From contig NZ_JALEXO010000279.1 in NCBI RefSeq assembly GCF_022780145.1, forward strand, positions 1 to 8,371: a DNA stretch of 8,371 nt. The letters run 5' to 3'. The number at the start of each line of letters is the position of its first letter. Within the stretch, counting starts at the first letter, position 1. Below the pieces are notes generated by a model. That model was not told the origin of the DNA and made no database searches. It was given only the letters and a program-made list of their open reading frames with translations. A program made the translations under genes and the position numbers. Shown piece after piece: positions 1-6,411 of the stretch. The stretch comes from Intestinibacter sp. GTDB lineage: Bacteria; Bacillota; Clostridia; Peptostreptococcales; Peptostreptococcaceae.

Positions 1-185
1 AGCAGGGATTGGACCAATCTAAAGAATCCATAGATAGAGCTCAAAAATCTGAGATAAAATCTGAACTGAGAACTCTTAAGAGGTTAGTTAAAAAAGCAAA
101 ACCTGAGAAAATAACTGATATACAAATCGGTGAAATCAGACAAGCAAAGGATAAGCTTGAGATGACAGCTAGAAATATAATTTAG
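1..185 (+). CDS. C-terminal fragment of an unidentified protein, possibly Hsp70/DnaK-like
   Basis: An open frame enters from the left edge (first full codon at 3) and stops at TAG 183-185, giving 60 residues. The peptide is highly charged and helical, rich in K, E, Q and R, with no membrane segment. Its pattern (IDRAQKSEIKSELRTLKRLV, then a K/P-containing turn, then a second amphipathic helix ending TARNII) resembles the helical lid at the C-terminus of Hsp70/DnaK proteins, where an 'EKxxIexxlkeLkxxl' helix is followed by a second one. That resemblance is by eye only; the ATPase and substrate-binding parts lie outside the window, and any coiled-coil-ending protein could look similar. It is not part of the met operon, because a strong promoter and riboswitch start downstream. 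I see no convincing intrinsic terminator after it, only a 6-bp AT-only stem at 186-201. Confidence 0.6.
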   Translation, partial: QGLDQSKESIDRAQKSEIKSELRTLKRLVKKAKPEKITDIQIGEIRQAKDKLEMTARNII

Positions 186-244
186 TTTTATGAAGATAAA
201 ATATGTAATAAAAACAGATTTAAAATAATAAATTTAAAAAAATA

Positions 245-273
245 TTGACAAATTTATACAAATTGTTTATTAT
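245..273 (+). promoter_or_regulatory. Sigma-A-type promoter of the met operon leader
   Basis: TTGACA at 245-250 is a perfect -35 hexamer. A 17-nt spacer separates it from TATTAT at 268-273, which matches the -10 consensus at 5 of 6 positions. The predicted start of transcription is near 280, about 25 nt before the riboswitch aptamer. This is the best promoter match in the window and sits where an S-box leader promoter is expected. Confidence 0.85.
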
Positions 274-305
274 TAATAACATAACAACTGAAAATTAAAA
301 AATAA

Positions 306-413
306 TTCTTATCAAGAGAGGCGGAGGGACAGGCCCTATGAAGCCCAGCAACCAATATTTATATATATGGTGCTAAATCCTGCAACTATTAAAGTTGAGA
401 GATGAGTATAAAC
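306..413 (+). promoter_or_regulatory. SAM-I (S-box) riboswitch aptamer and antiterminator strand
   Basis: This region carries the S-box core: CTTATCAAGAGAGG, then GGAGGGAC, GGCCC, ATGAAGCCC, AGCAACC and finally GAGAGATGAG. Helix P1 pairs CTTATC (308-313) with GATGAG (401-406). P4 pairs CAACT (383-387) with AGTTG (393-397). The P3 arm is AT-rich (about 352-371). The family pseudoknot is visible as CAGG (330-333) pairing with CCTG (379-382). GAGTATAAAC at 404-413 is exactly complementary to 431-440, so it can form an antiterminator that uses the 3' side of P1 and the 5' half of the terminator. From established S-box biology, S-adenosylmethionine binding stabilises P1, frees the terminator and stops transcription; low SAM allows readthrough into metNIQ. 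Confidence 0.97.
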
Positions 414-421
414 AGATAATT

Positions 422-450
422 AAAGCTTGAGTTTATACTCAAGCTTTTTT
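422..450 (+). terminator. SAM-controlled intrinsic terminator (riboswitch expression platform)
   Basis: AAAGCTTGAG (422-431) pairs perfectly over 10 bp with CTCAAGCTTT (438-447) around a 6-nt loop, and the stem runs into a T-tract (445-450). Ten nucleotides of the 5' arm and loop (431-440) can instead pair with 404-413, making this a conditional rather than constitutive terminator. Confidence 0.95.
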
Positions 451-606
451 AATATTTATAAATACTAAAAAGAAAAATAAATAAAAGATATAGATATATA
501 AAAAAATGGGAATATTTTCGACATACTATAAAAAATTAACTAGATATATAAAAAAATAAAAATATAAAATAAAATATATGTAGTTGATTGGAAGGGGAGA
601 ATATAA
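451..606 (+). other. AT-rich leader between riboswitch terminator and metN; no gene
   Basis: The whole stretch from 186 to 606 holds no gene: it consists of the promoter, the riboswitch, the terminator and this 156-nt leader. The leader is almost entirely A and T. It contains a 17-nt direct repeat (491-507 and 541-557) and a weak secondary promoter candidate: TCGACA at 518-523 (5 of 6 matches to a -35) with TAGATA 17 nt further on at 541-546 (3 of 6 to a -10). It ends in the metN ribosome-binding site GGAAGGGGAG (590-599), 7 nt before the ATG. Confidence 0.6.
491..557 (+). repeat. 17-nt direct repeat, two copies 50 bp apart
   Basis: TAGATATATAAAAAAAT occurs at 491-507 and again, identical, at 541-557. 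The composition is low-complexity A/T, so chance or slippage is possible. The identity stops sharply on both sides (GGG against AAA downstream). No function is visible. Confidence 0.5.
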
Positions 607-1575
607 ATGATAAAAATACAAAATCTTAATAAATATTATGGCGATACAAAAGTATTAAAAGATGTAAATATGGAAATTGCAGAGGGTGAAATATTTGGAA
701 TTATAGGACATAGTGGAGCAGGTAAATCGACTTTACTTAGATGTATAAATGGGCTTGAAAACTATCAAGAGGGAAGCTTAACAGTACAAGGAAAAGAAGT
801 AAAAAATTTAAATGAAAAGGATATAAGAGAGCTTAGAAGAAATTTAGGAATGATATTCCAACATTTCTCATTACTAGAAAGAAGAACAGTATTTGAAAAT
901 GTAGCTCTACCACTAGAGTGTTTTAAATATTCAAAATCCGAAATAGAAAAAAAGGTAAACAATCTACTTGAATTGGTAGGACTTAGCGATAAAAAAGATG
1001 TCAAGCCTAGAAATTTAAGTGGAGGGCAAAAGCAAAGAGTTGCGATAGCTAGAGCATTAGCACTAGAGCCAAAGGTTCTCCTATGTGATGAGGCTACTTC
1101 AGCGCTAGATCCAAATACTACCAAATCAATACTATCTCTATTAGAAGATATAAACAAAAAGTTAAATATAACAATTATAGTTGTAACTCACCAAATGGAG
1201 GTTATCAAGCAGATTTGTACGAGAGTTGCAGTTATGGAGGATGGTAAGGTATTAGAAATAGAAAATACTGAAGATTTATTCTTAAACAATACTAGAGGAT
1301 TGAAGGCGTTAATAGGAGATGAACAAATAGTGCTTCCAGAGGGAACAAATATAAAAATAATATTCCCTAAGGATATTGCAAACCAATCAATAATTACAAA
1401 TATGGCGAGAACATTGGATTTTGACTTTAGTATAAGTTACGGTAAATTAGAAAAATTCCGAGAAGATGTACTTGGTTCATTAATAATAACAGTTAAAGAT
1501 CATTACGCAAATGCAGTAAAAAATTATCTTACAGAAAGAAATATAACTTGGGAGGAAATAAAAAATGACAAATAA
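607..1575 (+). CDS. metN: Methionine import ATP-binding protein MetN
   Basis: This is the cytoplasmic ATPase of the MetNIQ methionine ABC importer, 322 aa, the usual length. The nucleotide-binding domain fills about residues 1-240: Walker A GHSGAGKST (34-42), Q-loop FQHFSLL with Q85, signature LSGGQ (137-141), Walker B LLCDEA (158-163, catalytic E162) and H-loop H195 in VVTHQM. Residues about 245-320 form the C-terminal NIL domain, which in E. coli MetN binds methionine and inhibits transport when the cell is replete. The ATG at 607 is preceded by GGAAGGGGAG and matches the family N-terminus. The gene overlaps metI by 11 nt, implying translational coupling. The upstream SAM-I riboswitch independently supports methionine as the substrate (the D-isomer or a methionine derivative could also be carried). 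Confidence 0.96.
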   Translation: MIKIQNLNKYYGDTKVLKDVNMEIAEGEIFGIIGHSGAGKSTLLRCINGLENYQEGSLTVQGKEVKNLNEKDIRELRRNLGMIFQHFSLLERRTVFENVALPLECFKYSKSEIEKKVNNLLELVGLSDKKDVKPRNLSGGQKQRVAIARALALEPKVLLCDEATSALDPNTTKSILSLLEDINKKLNITIIVVTHQMEVIKQICTRVAVMEDGKVLEIENTEDLFLNNTRGLKALIGDEQIVLPEGTNIKIIFPKDIANQSIITNMARTLDFDFSISYGKLEKFREDVLGSLIITVKDHYANAVKNYLTERNITWEEIKNDK

Positions 1576-2230
1576 TACATCATTATACGAGTATTTGACA
1601 GAAATACTGGGGGAAGCATTTTTAGAAACTATGTATATGATAATTGTGCCAACTGTAATCGCCACAATTTTAGGATTTATGTTAGCAATCATATTAGTTC
1701 TTACTAAACCAAAGGGATTAAAACCAAATAAATACATATATTCAGTAGTTGGATTTGTAGTAAATATCGTAAGAAGTTTCCCATTCATCATATTATTAGT
1801 TGCATTAATACCATTTACTAGATTGATAGTAGGTACAAGTATAGGGGAAACAGCAGCGATAGTACCGATTACGATAGGAGCAGCACCTTTTATAGCTAGA
1901 ATAATAGAAACAGCTTTAAATGAAGTAGATGAAGGACTTATAGAAGCTGCACAATCTTTCGGAGCTACAAAAACCCAAATTGTTTTTAAAGTAATGATAA
2001 AAGAAGCAATGCCTTCAATCGTATCAGGTATAACACTTTCAATAATATCAATCCTTGGATACACAGCAATGGCAGGTACTGTAGGAGCTGGAGGACTTGG
2101 TAAGGTAGCGTTAGTATATGGTCACCAAAGATTCGACACAGCAGTTATGATATATGTTGTAATAACATTAGTAATAGTAGTTCAAGTAATACAAAGTTTA
2201 GGCGATTATGCTTATAAAAAATTAAAATAA
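1565..2230 (+). CDS. metI: Methionine ABC transporter permease MetI
   Basis: This is the membrane-spanning subunit of the methionine importer, 221 aa, the normal size; the functional unit in the family is a MetI dimer bound to two MetN. The protein is hydrophobic with about five predicted membrane helices (first about 22-46, then about 60-90, 95-118, 150-175 and 192-212). The family stretch VNIVRSFPFIILL lies at 66-78. The cytoplasmic coupling (EAA) loop, EAAQSFGATKTQIVFKV, lies at about 127-143 and contacts the ATPase. The MetI-typical AGTVGAGGLG segment (170-179) is followed by GHQRFDT. The ATG at 1565 lies inside the end of metN, with GGAGG at 1551-1555 spaced 9 nt, so the start is well supported. 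metQ follows after 34 nt. Confidence 0.96.
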   Translation: MTNNTSLYEYLTEILGEAFLETMYMIIVPTVIATILGFMLAIILVLTKPKGLKPNKYIYSVVGFVVNIVRSFPFIILLVALIPFTRLIVGTSIGETAAIVPITIGAAPFIARIIETALNEVDEGLIEAAQSFGATKTQIVFKVMIKEAMPSIVSGITLSIISILGYTAMAGTVGAGGLGKVALVYGHQRFDTAVMIYVVITLVIVVQVIQSLGDYAYKKLK

Positions 2231-2264
2231 AATAATTTATATAAAAATACAGGAGGAAATCAAA

Positions 2265-3065
2265 ATGAAATTAAAAAAATTAGGAAAAGCAATATTATTA
2301 GGAACATTAGTAGTAGGATTATTAACAGGTTGTTCAGGGGGAAGCAAGGAAGACAAAACTATAAAAGTAGGGGCATCTCCAACACCACATGCTGAAATAT
2401 TAGAAGCAGCAAAACCAGTACTAGAAAAAGAAGGATATGAACTTGAAGTAGTTGAATACGATGATTATGTATTACCAAATGACGCATTAGCAGATGGATC
2501 TCTAGACGCCAACTATTTCCAACATATACCATATTTAAACGCTACAATCGAAGAAAAAGATTACGACTTAACTTATTGTGCAAAAGTACATATTGAGCCA
2601 ATGGGTGTATACTCTAAAAAATTAAAATCATTAGATGAAGTAAAAGACGGAGCAAAGGTTTCAGTTCCAAATGACTCAACTAACGAAGCTAGAGCTCTTC
2701 AATTATTAGCAGCAAATGGATTAATAGAAGTTAAAGACGGTGAATTAATAACAGCAAAAGACATAACAAAAAATCCTAAAAATATAGAAATCGTTGAAGT
2801 TGATGCAGCACAAGTTCCTTCTACATTAGACGATGTTGATTTAGCAGTTATAAATACTAACTACGCATTAAACGTTGGATTAAATCCTACTAAAGATGCA
2901 ATAGTAATAGAAGATAGTAATTCTCCATATGTAAACGTGGTTGCTATAAGAACTGAAGATAAAGACAGCGACAAAGCAAAAGCATTACAAAAAGCTTTAA
3001 ATAGTGATGAAGTTAAAAAATTCATAGAAGATAAATACGATGGAAGTATAGTTCCAGCATTCTAA
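2265..3065 (+). CDS. metQ: Methionine-binding lipoprotein MetQ (NlpA family)
   Basis: This is the extracellular, membrane-anchored substrate-binding protein that delivers methionine to MetI, 266 aa. The signal peptide is a lysine-rich n-region followed by ILLGTLVVGLL, with lipobox L20-T21-G22-C23, so the mature protein starts at a lipid-modified Cys23. NlpA/MetQ-family segments visible are VGASPTPHAEILE (35-47), DANYFQHIPYL (81-91), SVPNDSTNEARALQLL (133-148) and NTNYAL (197-202); in solved MetQ structures these regions line the methionine pocket. The start is fixed by AGGAGG (2251-2256), 8 nt before the ATG. It is the last gene of the operon and ends before the hairpin at 3094-3135. By eye its codons look more restricted than those of its neighbours, in keeping with an abundant binding protein. 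Confidence 0.96.
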   Translation: MKLKKLGKAILLGTLVVGLLTGCSGGSKEDKTIKVGASPTPHAEILEAAKPVLEKEGYELEVVEYDDYVLPNDALADGSLDANYFQHIPYLNATIEEKDYDLTYCAKVHIEPMGVYSKKLKSLDEVKDGAKVSVPNDSTNEARALQLLAANGLIEVKDGELITAKDITKNPKNIEIVEVDAAQVPSTLDDVDLAVINTNYALNVGLNPTKDAIVIEDSNSPYVNVVAIRTEDKDSDKAKALQKALNSDEVKKFIEDKYDGSIVPAF

Positions 3066-3093
3066 TAGTCGATAAAATTTAAGTTAATGAAAA

Positions 3094-3135
3094 GAGAGTA
3101 TGAAAAGTCTCAGATTGAAGACTCCTCATACTCTC
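3094..3135. terminator. Bidirectional hairpin terminator between metQ and ppx
   Basis: GAGAGTATGA (3094-3103) pairs over 10 bp with TCATACTCTC (3126-3135). Inside it, AGTCT (3106-3110) pairs with AGACT (3119-3123), giving a two-tier hairpin. On the plus strand it is followed by a broken T-run (AATTTATTTA). On the minus strand it is followed by TTTT, so it can end both convergent transcripts (metNIQ and ppx). Confidence 0.8.
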
Positions 3136-3156
3136 AATTTATTTATAAAGTTTTAA

Positions 3157-4077
3157 TTATAGGCTTTCGGCGTATTCAAATAAAATGCCCTCTCTAATTC
3201 CAAATTTACTTATAGAAAGCTTGTCAGAATTAATGTAGAACATAAGGTATTTAATTAAAATCAAGCAGCCAACAAAAATATCAGCTCTATTAGAGGACAT
3301 ACCCTTGATTTCTTTTTTCTGTTGTAAATTTAGTCTTTTGACAATATTGAATAAGCTATTTATATTTTTATAAGATATAACATAGCTATCAAGTAAAATA
3401 TCAATATCATCAAATGCATGATTTCTCAAGATTTTTTCTATGCATCTGACAGAACCACCGATTCCTACAACAGGTAGGTTTTTATTTTCCTTTATCCATG
3501 GATATTTATCGAGTTCTTTAAATATCATATCCTTGAATCTCAATTCATCTTCTTCTGATACCTTGTCTTTTAGGTTAAAGTTTTTAGTATTTGGAATACT
3601 TCCATAAGGCAAGCTTATAGATTCTATTAGCTTTTTATCCTTAACTAAGACTATTTCACAGCTAGAACCACCTATATCTATTTGTAAGAAATCTTTTAAA
3701 TTTATAGAATTAATAGAAGATACAAATCCATAGTATGCCTCTTCTTTCCCACTTATTATTTTAACATCTAAGTTTAAGGCTTCTTTTAATTCTTCTATTA
3801 TTTGTGGACCATTGCCAGCTTTTCTCAATGTTTCTGTTGCCACAGCTATTATTCTATTGCATCTGTAAAGAGTGCAGATTTTTTTTAAATCTGTTAAAGC
3901 ATCATTTAATTTTTTTATACCAAGAGCAGTTATATCGTTTGCTCTATTTTTATAATTACTTAATCTTAATTTGATTTTTTTTTCGTAAGATATTTGAAAA
4001 AATTTATTGTCGTAAATATCAGCCATTATTAATTTTAATGAATTAGATCCTATATCTATAATTGCAACTCTATTCAA
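3157..4077 (-). CDS. ppx: Exopolyphosphatase / guanosine pentaphosphatase family protein (short Ppx/GppA)
   Basis: A member of the Ppx/GppA family of the actin-like (ASKHA) ATPase fold; family enzymes remove terminal phosphate from polyphosphate and/or convert pppGpp to ppGpp. At 306 aa it holds only the two catalytic actin-like domains and lacks the C-terminal helical/HD-like region of the ~500-aa E. coli enzymes; such short forms are common in Gram-positives. Visible motifs are DIGSNS (8-13, phosphate 1 loop), ATETLRKAGN (80-89), GKEEA (110-114, containing the catalytic glutamate region), DIGGSS (134-139, phosphate 2 loop) and GIGGSVR (205-211). The start is TTG, supported by GGAGG at 4089-4085 spaced 7 nt; the protein begins exactly where the family does. 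It is transcribed divergently from ppk, the opposing enzyme, which favours polyphosphate as a substrate over pppGpp, though both activities are possible. Confidence 0.93.
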   Translation of the reverse strand: MNRVAIIDIGSNSLKLIMADIYDNKFFQISYEKKIKLRLSNYKNRANDITALGIKKLNDALTDLKKICTLYRCNRIIAVATETLRKAGNGPQIIEELKEALNLDVKIISGKEEAYYGFVSSINSINLKDFLQIDIGGSSCEIVLVKDKKLIESISLPYGSIPNTKNFNLKDKVSEEDELRFKDMIFKELDKYPWIKENKNLPVVGIGGSVRCIEKILRNHAFDDIDILLDSYVISYKNINSLFNIVKRLNLQQKKEIKGMSSNRADIFVGCLILIKYLMFYINSDKLSISKFGIREGILFEYAESL

Positions 4078-4084
4078 TGTCGTA

Positions 4085-4089
4085 CCTCC
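4085..4089 (-). promoter_or_regulatory. Ribosome-binding site that fixes the TTG start of ppx
   Basis: Read on the minus strand, GGAGG (4089 down to 4085) is followed by a 7-nt spacer and then TTG at 4077-4075. No in-frame ATG lies between this site and the conserved DIGSNS loop, so TTG is the only reasonable start. Confidence 0.85.
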
Positions 4090-4126
4090 ATAAATTTAAT
4101 TTAATTAGATAATAAATATTATTAAG

Positions 4127-4132
4127 ATTATA
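4127..4132 (-). promoter_or_regulatory. Candidate -10 element of the ppx promoter
   Basis: TATAAT on the minus strand (4132 down to 4127) would start transcription near 4120, about 43 nt before the TTG. No good -35 is visible at 16-18 nt (the hexamers there are A/T-rich, e.g. CTATTT), so this promoter may be weak or need an activator. Confidence 0.45.
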
Positions 4133-4170
4133 TCAATAATAATATCAAAAAATAGCAAAATATCTTGTTT

Positions 4171-4196
4171 TTTACAAAAACATAACATAGTTTACA
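4171..4196 (+). promoter_or_regulatory. Candidate Pho box (TTTACA-type direct repeats) between ppx and ppk
   Basis: TTTACA (4171-4176), ATAACA (4182-4187) and TTTACA (4191-4196) lie in tandem with start-to-start distances of 11 and 9 nt. The known PhoP-binding consensus in Bacillus is TT(A/T/C)A(C/T)A repeated about every 11 nt; two units match fully and the middle one at 5 of 6 positions. The cluster sits about 50-75 nt upstream of the predicted start sites of both divergent genes. A/T-rich background makes chance hits likely, so this is a hypothesis supported by the PhoB/PhoR-type genes further downstream. Confidence 0.4.
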
Positions 4197-4207
4197 TAAA
4201 AATAAGG

Positions 4208-4237
4208 TTAGATAACTTTTTATAATGTTACTATAAT
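4208..4237 (+). promoter_or_regulatory. Candidate ppk promoter
   Basis: TATAAT occurs twice, at 4221-4226 and at 4232-4237. The second has a poor -35 (TTAGAT, 4208-4213) at an 18-nt spacing and would start near 4244, leaving a 40-nt leader before the ppk ATG. A perfect -10 with a poor -35 is typical of activator-dependent promoters and would fit PhoP control, but that is inference. The remainder of the 206-nt intergenic region (4078-4283) holds no gene. Confidence 0.5.
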
Positions 4238-4283
4238 ATTGAAGATTTTAATTTTGAATATTTTTAGAATGGAGATAGATTGA

Positions 4284-6401
4284 ATGAATAAAATGTACGA
4301 TTATCCACAAAATTTTTTTAATAGAGAATTAAGCTGGTTAGAATTTAATAAAAGAGTATTAGATGAAGCACGTAATGAAGAAAATCCGTTATTAGATAGA
4401 GTAAAATTTTTATCAATTTTTAATTCGAATTTAGATGAATTTTTTATGGTGAGAGTAGCTTCTTTGTTGAGAAATCATAAAAAAAACATTGATTCAGTCG
4501 ATATAGCTGGTATGAATCCAAGTCAACAATTAGAAAAGATAATAGAAAAGGTTAGATTTTTGATAGAAGAACAATATAGCTGTTATAATGAACTTACAAG
4601 ATTATTATCATTAAAAAATATAAAAATACATAAATATAAAAACTTATGTGAAAAATCAAAAAAATATATAGATGATTATTATGAAAGAGAAATATATCCA
4701 GTTTTAACTCCTATGGTTATAGATTCAGCGAGACCATTTCCTTTATTACTTAACAAAACTTTAAATATAGCCGCATTATTAAAGACATCTAATAGCAATG
4801 CACATGTATTTGGGACTATACAAGTTCCATCTGTAATAAATCGTTTAATAGCAATACCTAATGATGAAAATAGAGTAGACTTTGTTTTATTAGAAGATGT
4901 CATAAAATCAAATTTACCTAAGTTATTTAGCAGTCATGAGGTATTGTATAGCTGTTCTTATAGAATAACGAAGGATGCGGATTTAGATGTCGACTAAGAA
5001 GATGCAATGGACTTATTGGAAACTATGGAAGAGTCTTTAAAATAAAGAAAATGGGGAGATGCAGTAAGACTTGAAATAGAATCAAATGGAAATAGTGAGT
5101 ATTTTAATGAAATATTAGATATAATTGTAGATGAGATAGAAATTGATGATAAGTATATATTTAAAATAAACGGTATAATAGATTTTACTTTTTTAAATAA
5201 ATTAGGTTCTTTAGAAGGATTTGATGAGCTAAAATATGAAAATGTGAAAATGGCAAATATTAAAATACCACATAGAACAGATATTTTTGGATATATAAAA
5301 GAAAAAGATATATTTGTGCACCATCCTTACGAATCTTTTGATATCATAGTAGATATGGTAAAGAAAGCAGCAGAGGATCCGAATGTACTTGCAATTAAAC
5401 AGACATTGTATAGAGTAAGTGGAAACTCACCTATAATAGAAGCATTGACTAAGGCAGCAGAAAAAGGAAAACAGGTTACAGTTTTAGTTGAATTAAAGGC
5501 TAGATTCGATGAAGAAAACAATATAACTTGGGCTAAAAAGCTTGAAAAAGCAGGGTGTCATGTTATATATGGGGTGATAGGACTAAAGACACACTGCAAA
5601 ATACTATTAGTTGTAAGGAAAGAAAAGGACAAAATAAAAAGATATGTTCATTTTGGAACAGGAAACTACAATGACGTCACAGCAAAATTCTATACAGATA
5701 TGGGGATACTTACTGCTGATGAGCAATTTGGGAAGGATGCATCGACTTTATTTAATATGTTATCAGGTTATGCATCACCAGATAATATGGAAAAAATAAC
5801 TATAGCTCCTTATGGCTTCAGAGATAAATTTGAAAAAATGATAAGAAGAGAAACTGAAAATGCAAAACAAGGTAAAAAAGCTAAGATAATAGCAAAAATG
5901 AATTCTCTTCTAGATAAAAGCATAACTACAGAGCTCTATGCAGCATCTCAAGCGGGTGTAGAAATAGAATTAATTGTCAGAGGTATATGCTGTTTAAAGC
6001 CAGGAATAAAAGGATTAAGTGAAAATATAAGGGTTAGAAGTATAGTAGGAAGATATCTTGAACACAGTAGAATATATTATTTCTATAATGATGGAAAGGA
6101 AGAAATATACATATCAAGTGGAGATTGGATGTATAGAAATCTAAACAAGAGAGTAGAAACTATGGGAATAGTAGAAGATAAGGATATTCAACAGGAAATA
6201 AAGGAAATCCTAGATTTATACTTAAAGGATAATGTAAAGGCTAAAATATTAAAGAGCGATGGCTCTTATGAAAAGAAACAACTAGCAGAAAATGAAAAAA
6301 GAATTAATGCTCAAGAGGAATTAGTCGAATTTACATATAATAAAAACAAGAGCTTAGAAAAGGAATTTAGTCAAACACTTATAATTCCAGTTGGAAAATA
6401 A
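4284..6401 (+). pseudogene. ppk1: Polyphosphate kinase 1, interrupted by two in-frame TAA codons
   Basis: PPK1 makes inorganic polyphosphate from ATP. One frame runs 706 codons from ATG 4284 (GGAG at 4271-4274) to TAA 6399-6401, the normal length, but is stopped by TAA at 4995-4997 (codon 238) and TAA at 5043-5045 (codon 254). The product up to the first stop is 237 aa: the N domain (NRELSWLEFNKRVL, SNLDEFF) and the start of the head domain. Sequence between and after the stops still reads as PPK (EDAMDLLETMEESLK, stop, RKWGDAVRLEI). The catalytic half is intact: KQTLYR with R377, ELKARF with R407, the autophosphorylated histidine in GLKTHCK (H437) and H594 in GRYLEHSRIYYF. These correspond to E. 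coli R375, R405, H435 and H592, a constant +2 offset, so there are no sizeable indels between these residues. After the second stop the first in-frame starts are GTG 5244 and ATG 5250, neither with a clear ribosome-binding site. Genuine recent pseudogene, sequencing error and readthrough all remain possible. Confidence 0.88.
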
Positions 6402-6411
6402 GGAGGATTTT

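Noticed and set aside
186..201. Small hairpin after the first partial gene as its terminator
   Set aside because: TTTTAT-GAAG-ATAAAA is only six A/T pairs without G/C and without a following T-run; too weak to call.
451..606. Small ORF or leader peptide between the riboswitch and metN
   Set aside because: The stretch is almost pure A/T with frequent stops, and the only good ribosome-binding site is the one serving metN.
1480..2064. Long open frame antisense to metI (194 codons)
   Set aside because: It mirrors the codon pattern of metI, has no ribosome-binding site and no recognisable protein. The shorter antisense frames opposite metN, ppk, phoB and the start of phoR are rejected for the same reason.
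4995..5250. An insertion element or frameshift breaking ppk
   Set aside because: The frame is identical on both sides (4284 and 5244 are in the same phase), catalytic residues keep a constant +2 offset from E. coli numbering, and no inverted repeats or target-site duplication flank the stops. The lesions are point changes.
4284..6401. Genome-wide reassignment of TAA to a sense codon
   Set aside because: metN, metI, ppx and ppk itself end at TAA exactly where their families end, and metN, metI, metQ, ppx, phoB and the visible phoR contain no internal TAA. Global reassignment does not fit.
6391..6411. Longer N-terminus of the response regulator from TTG 6391
   Set aside because: It would overlap the end of ppk and add seven residues absent from the family. 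The AGGAGG at 6401-6406 clearly serves ATG 6412.
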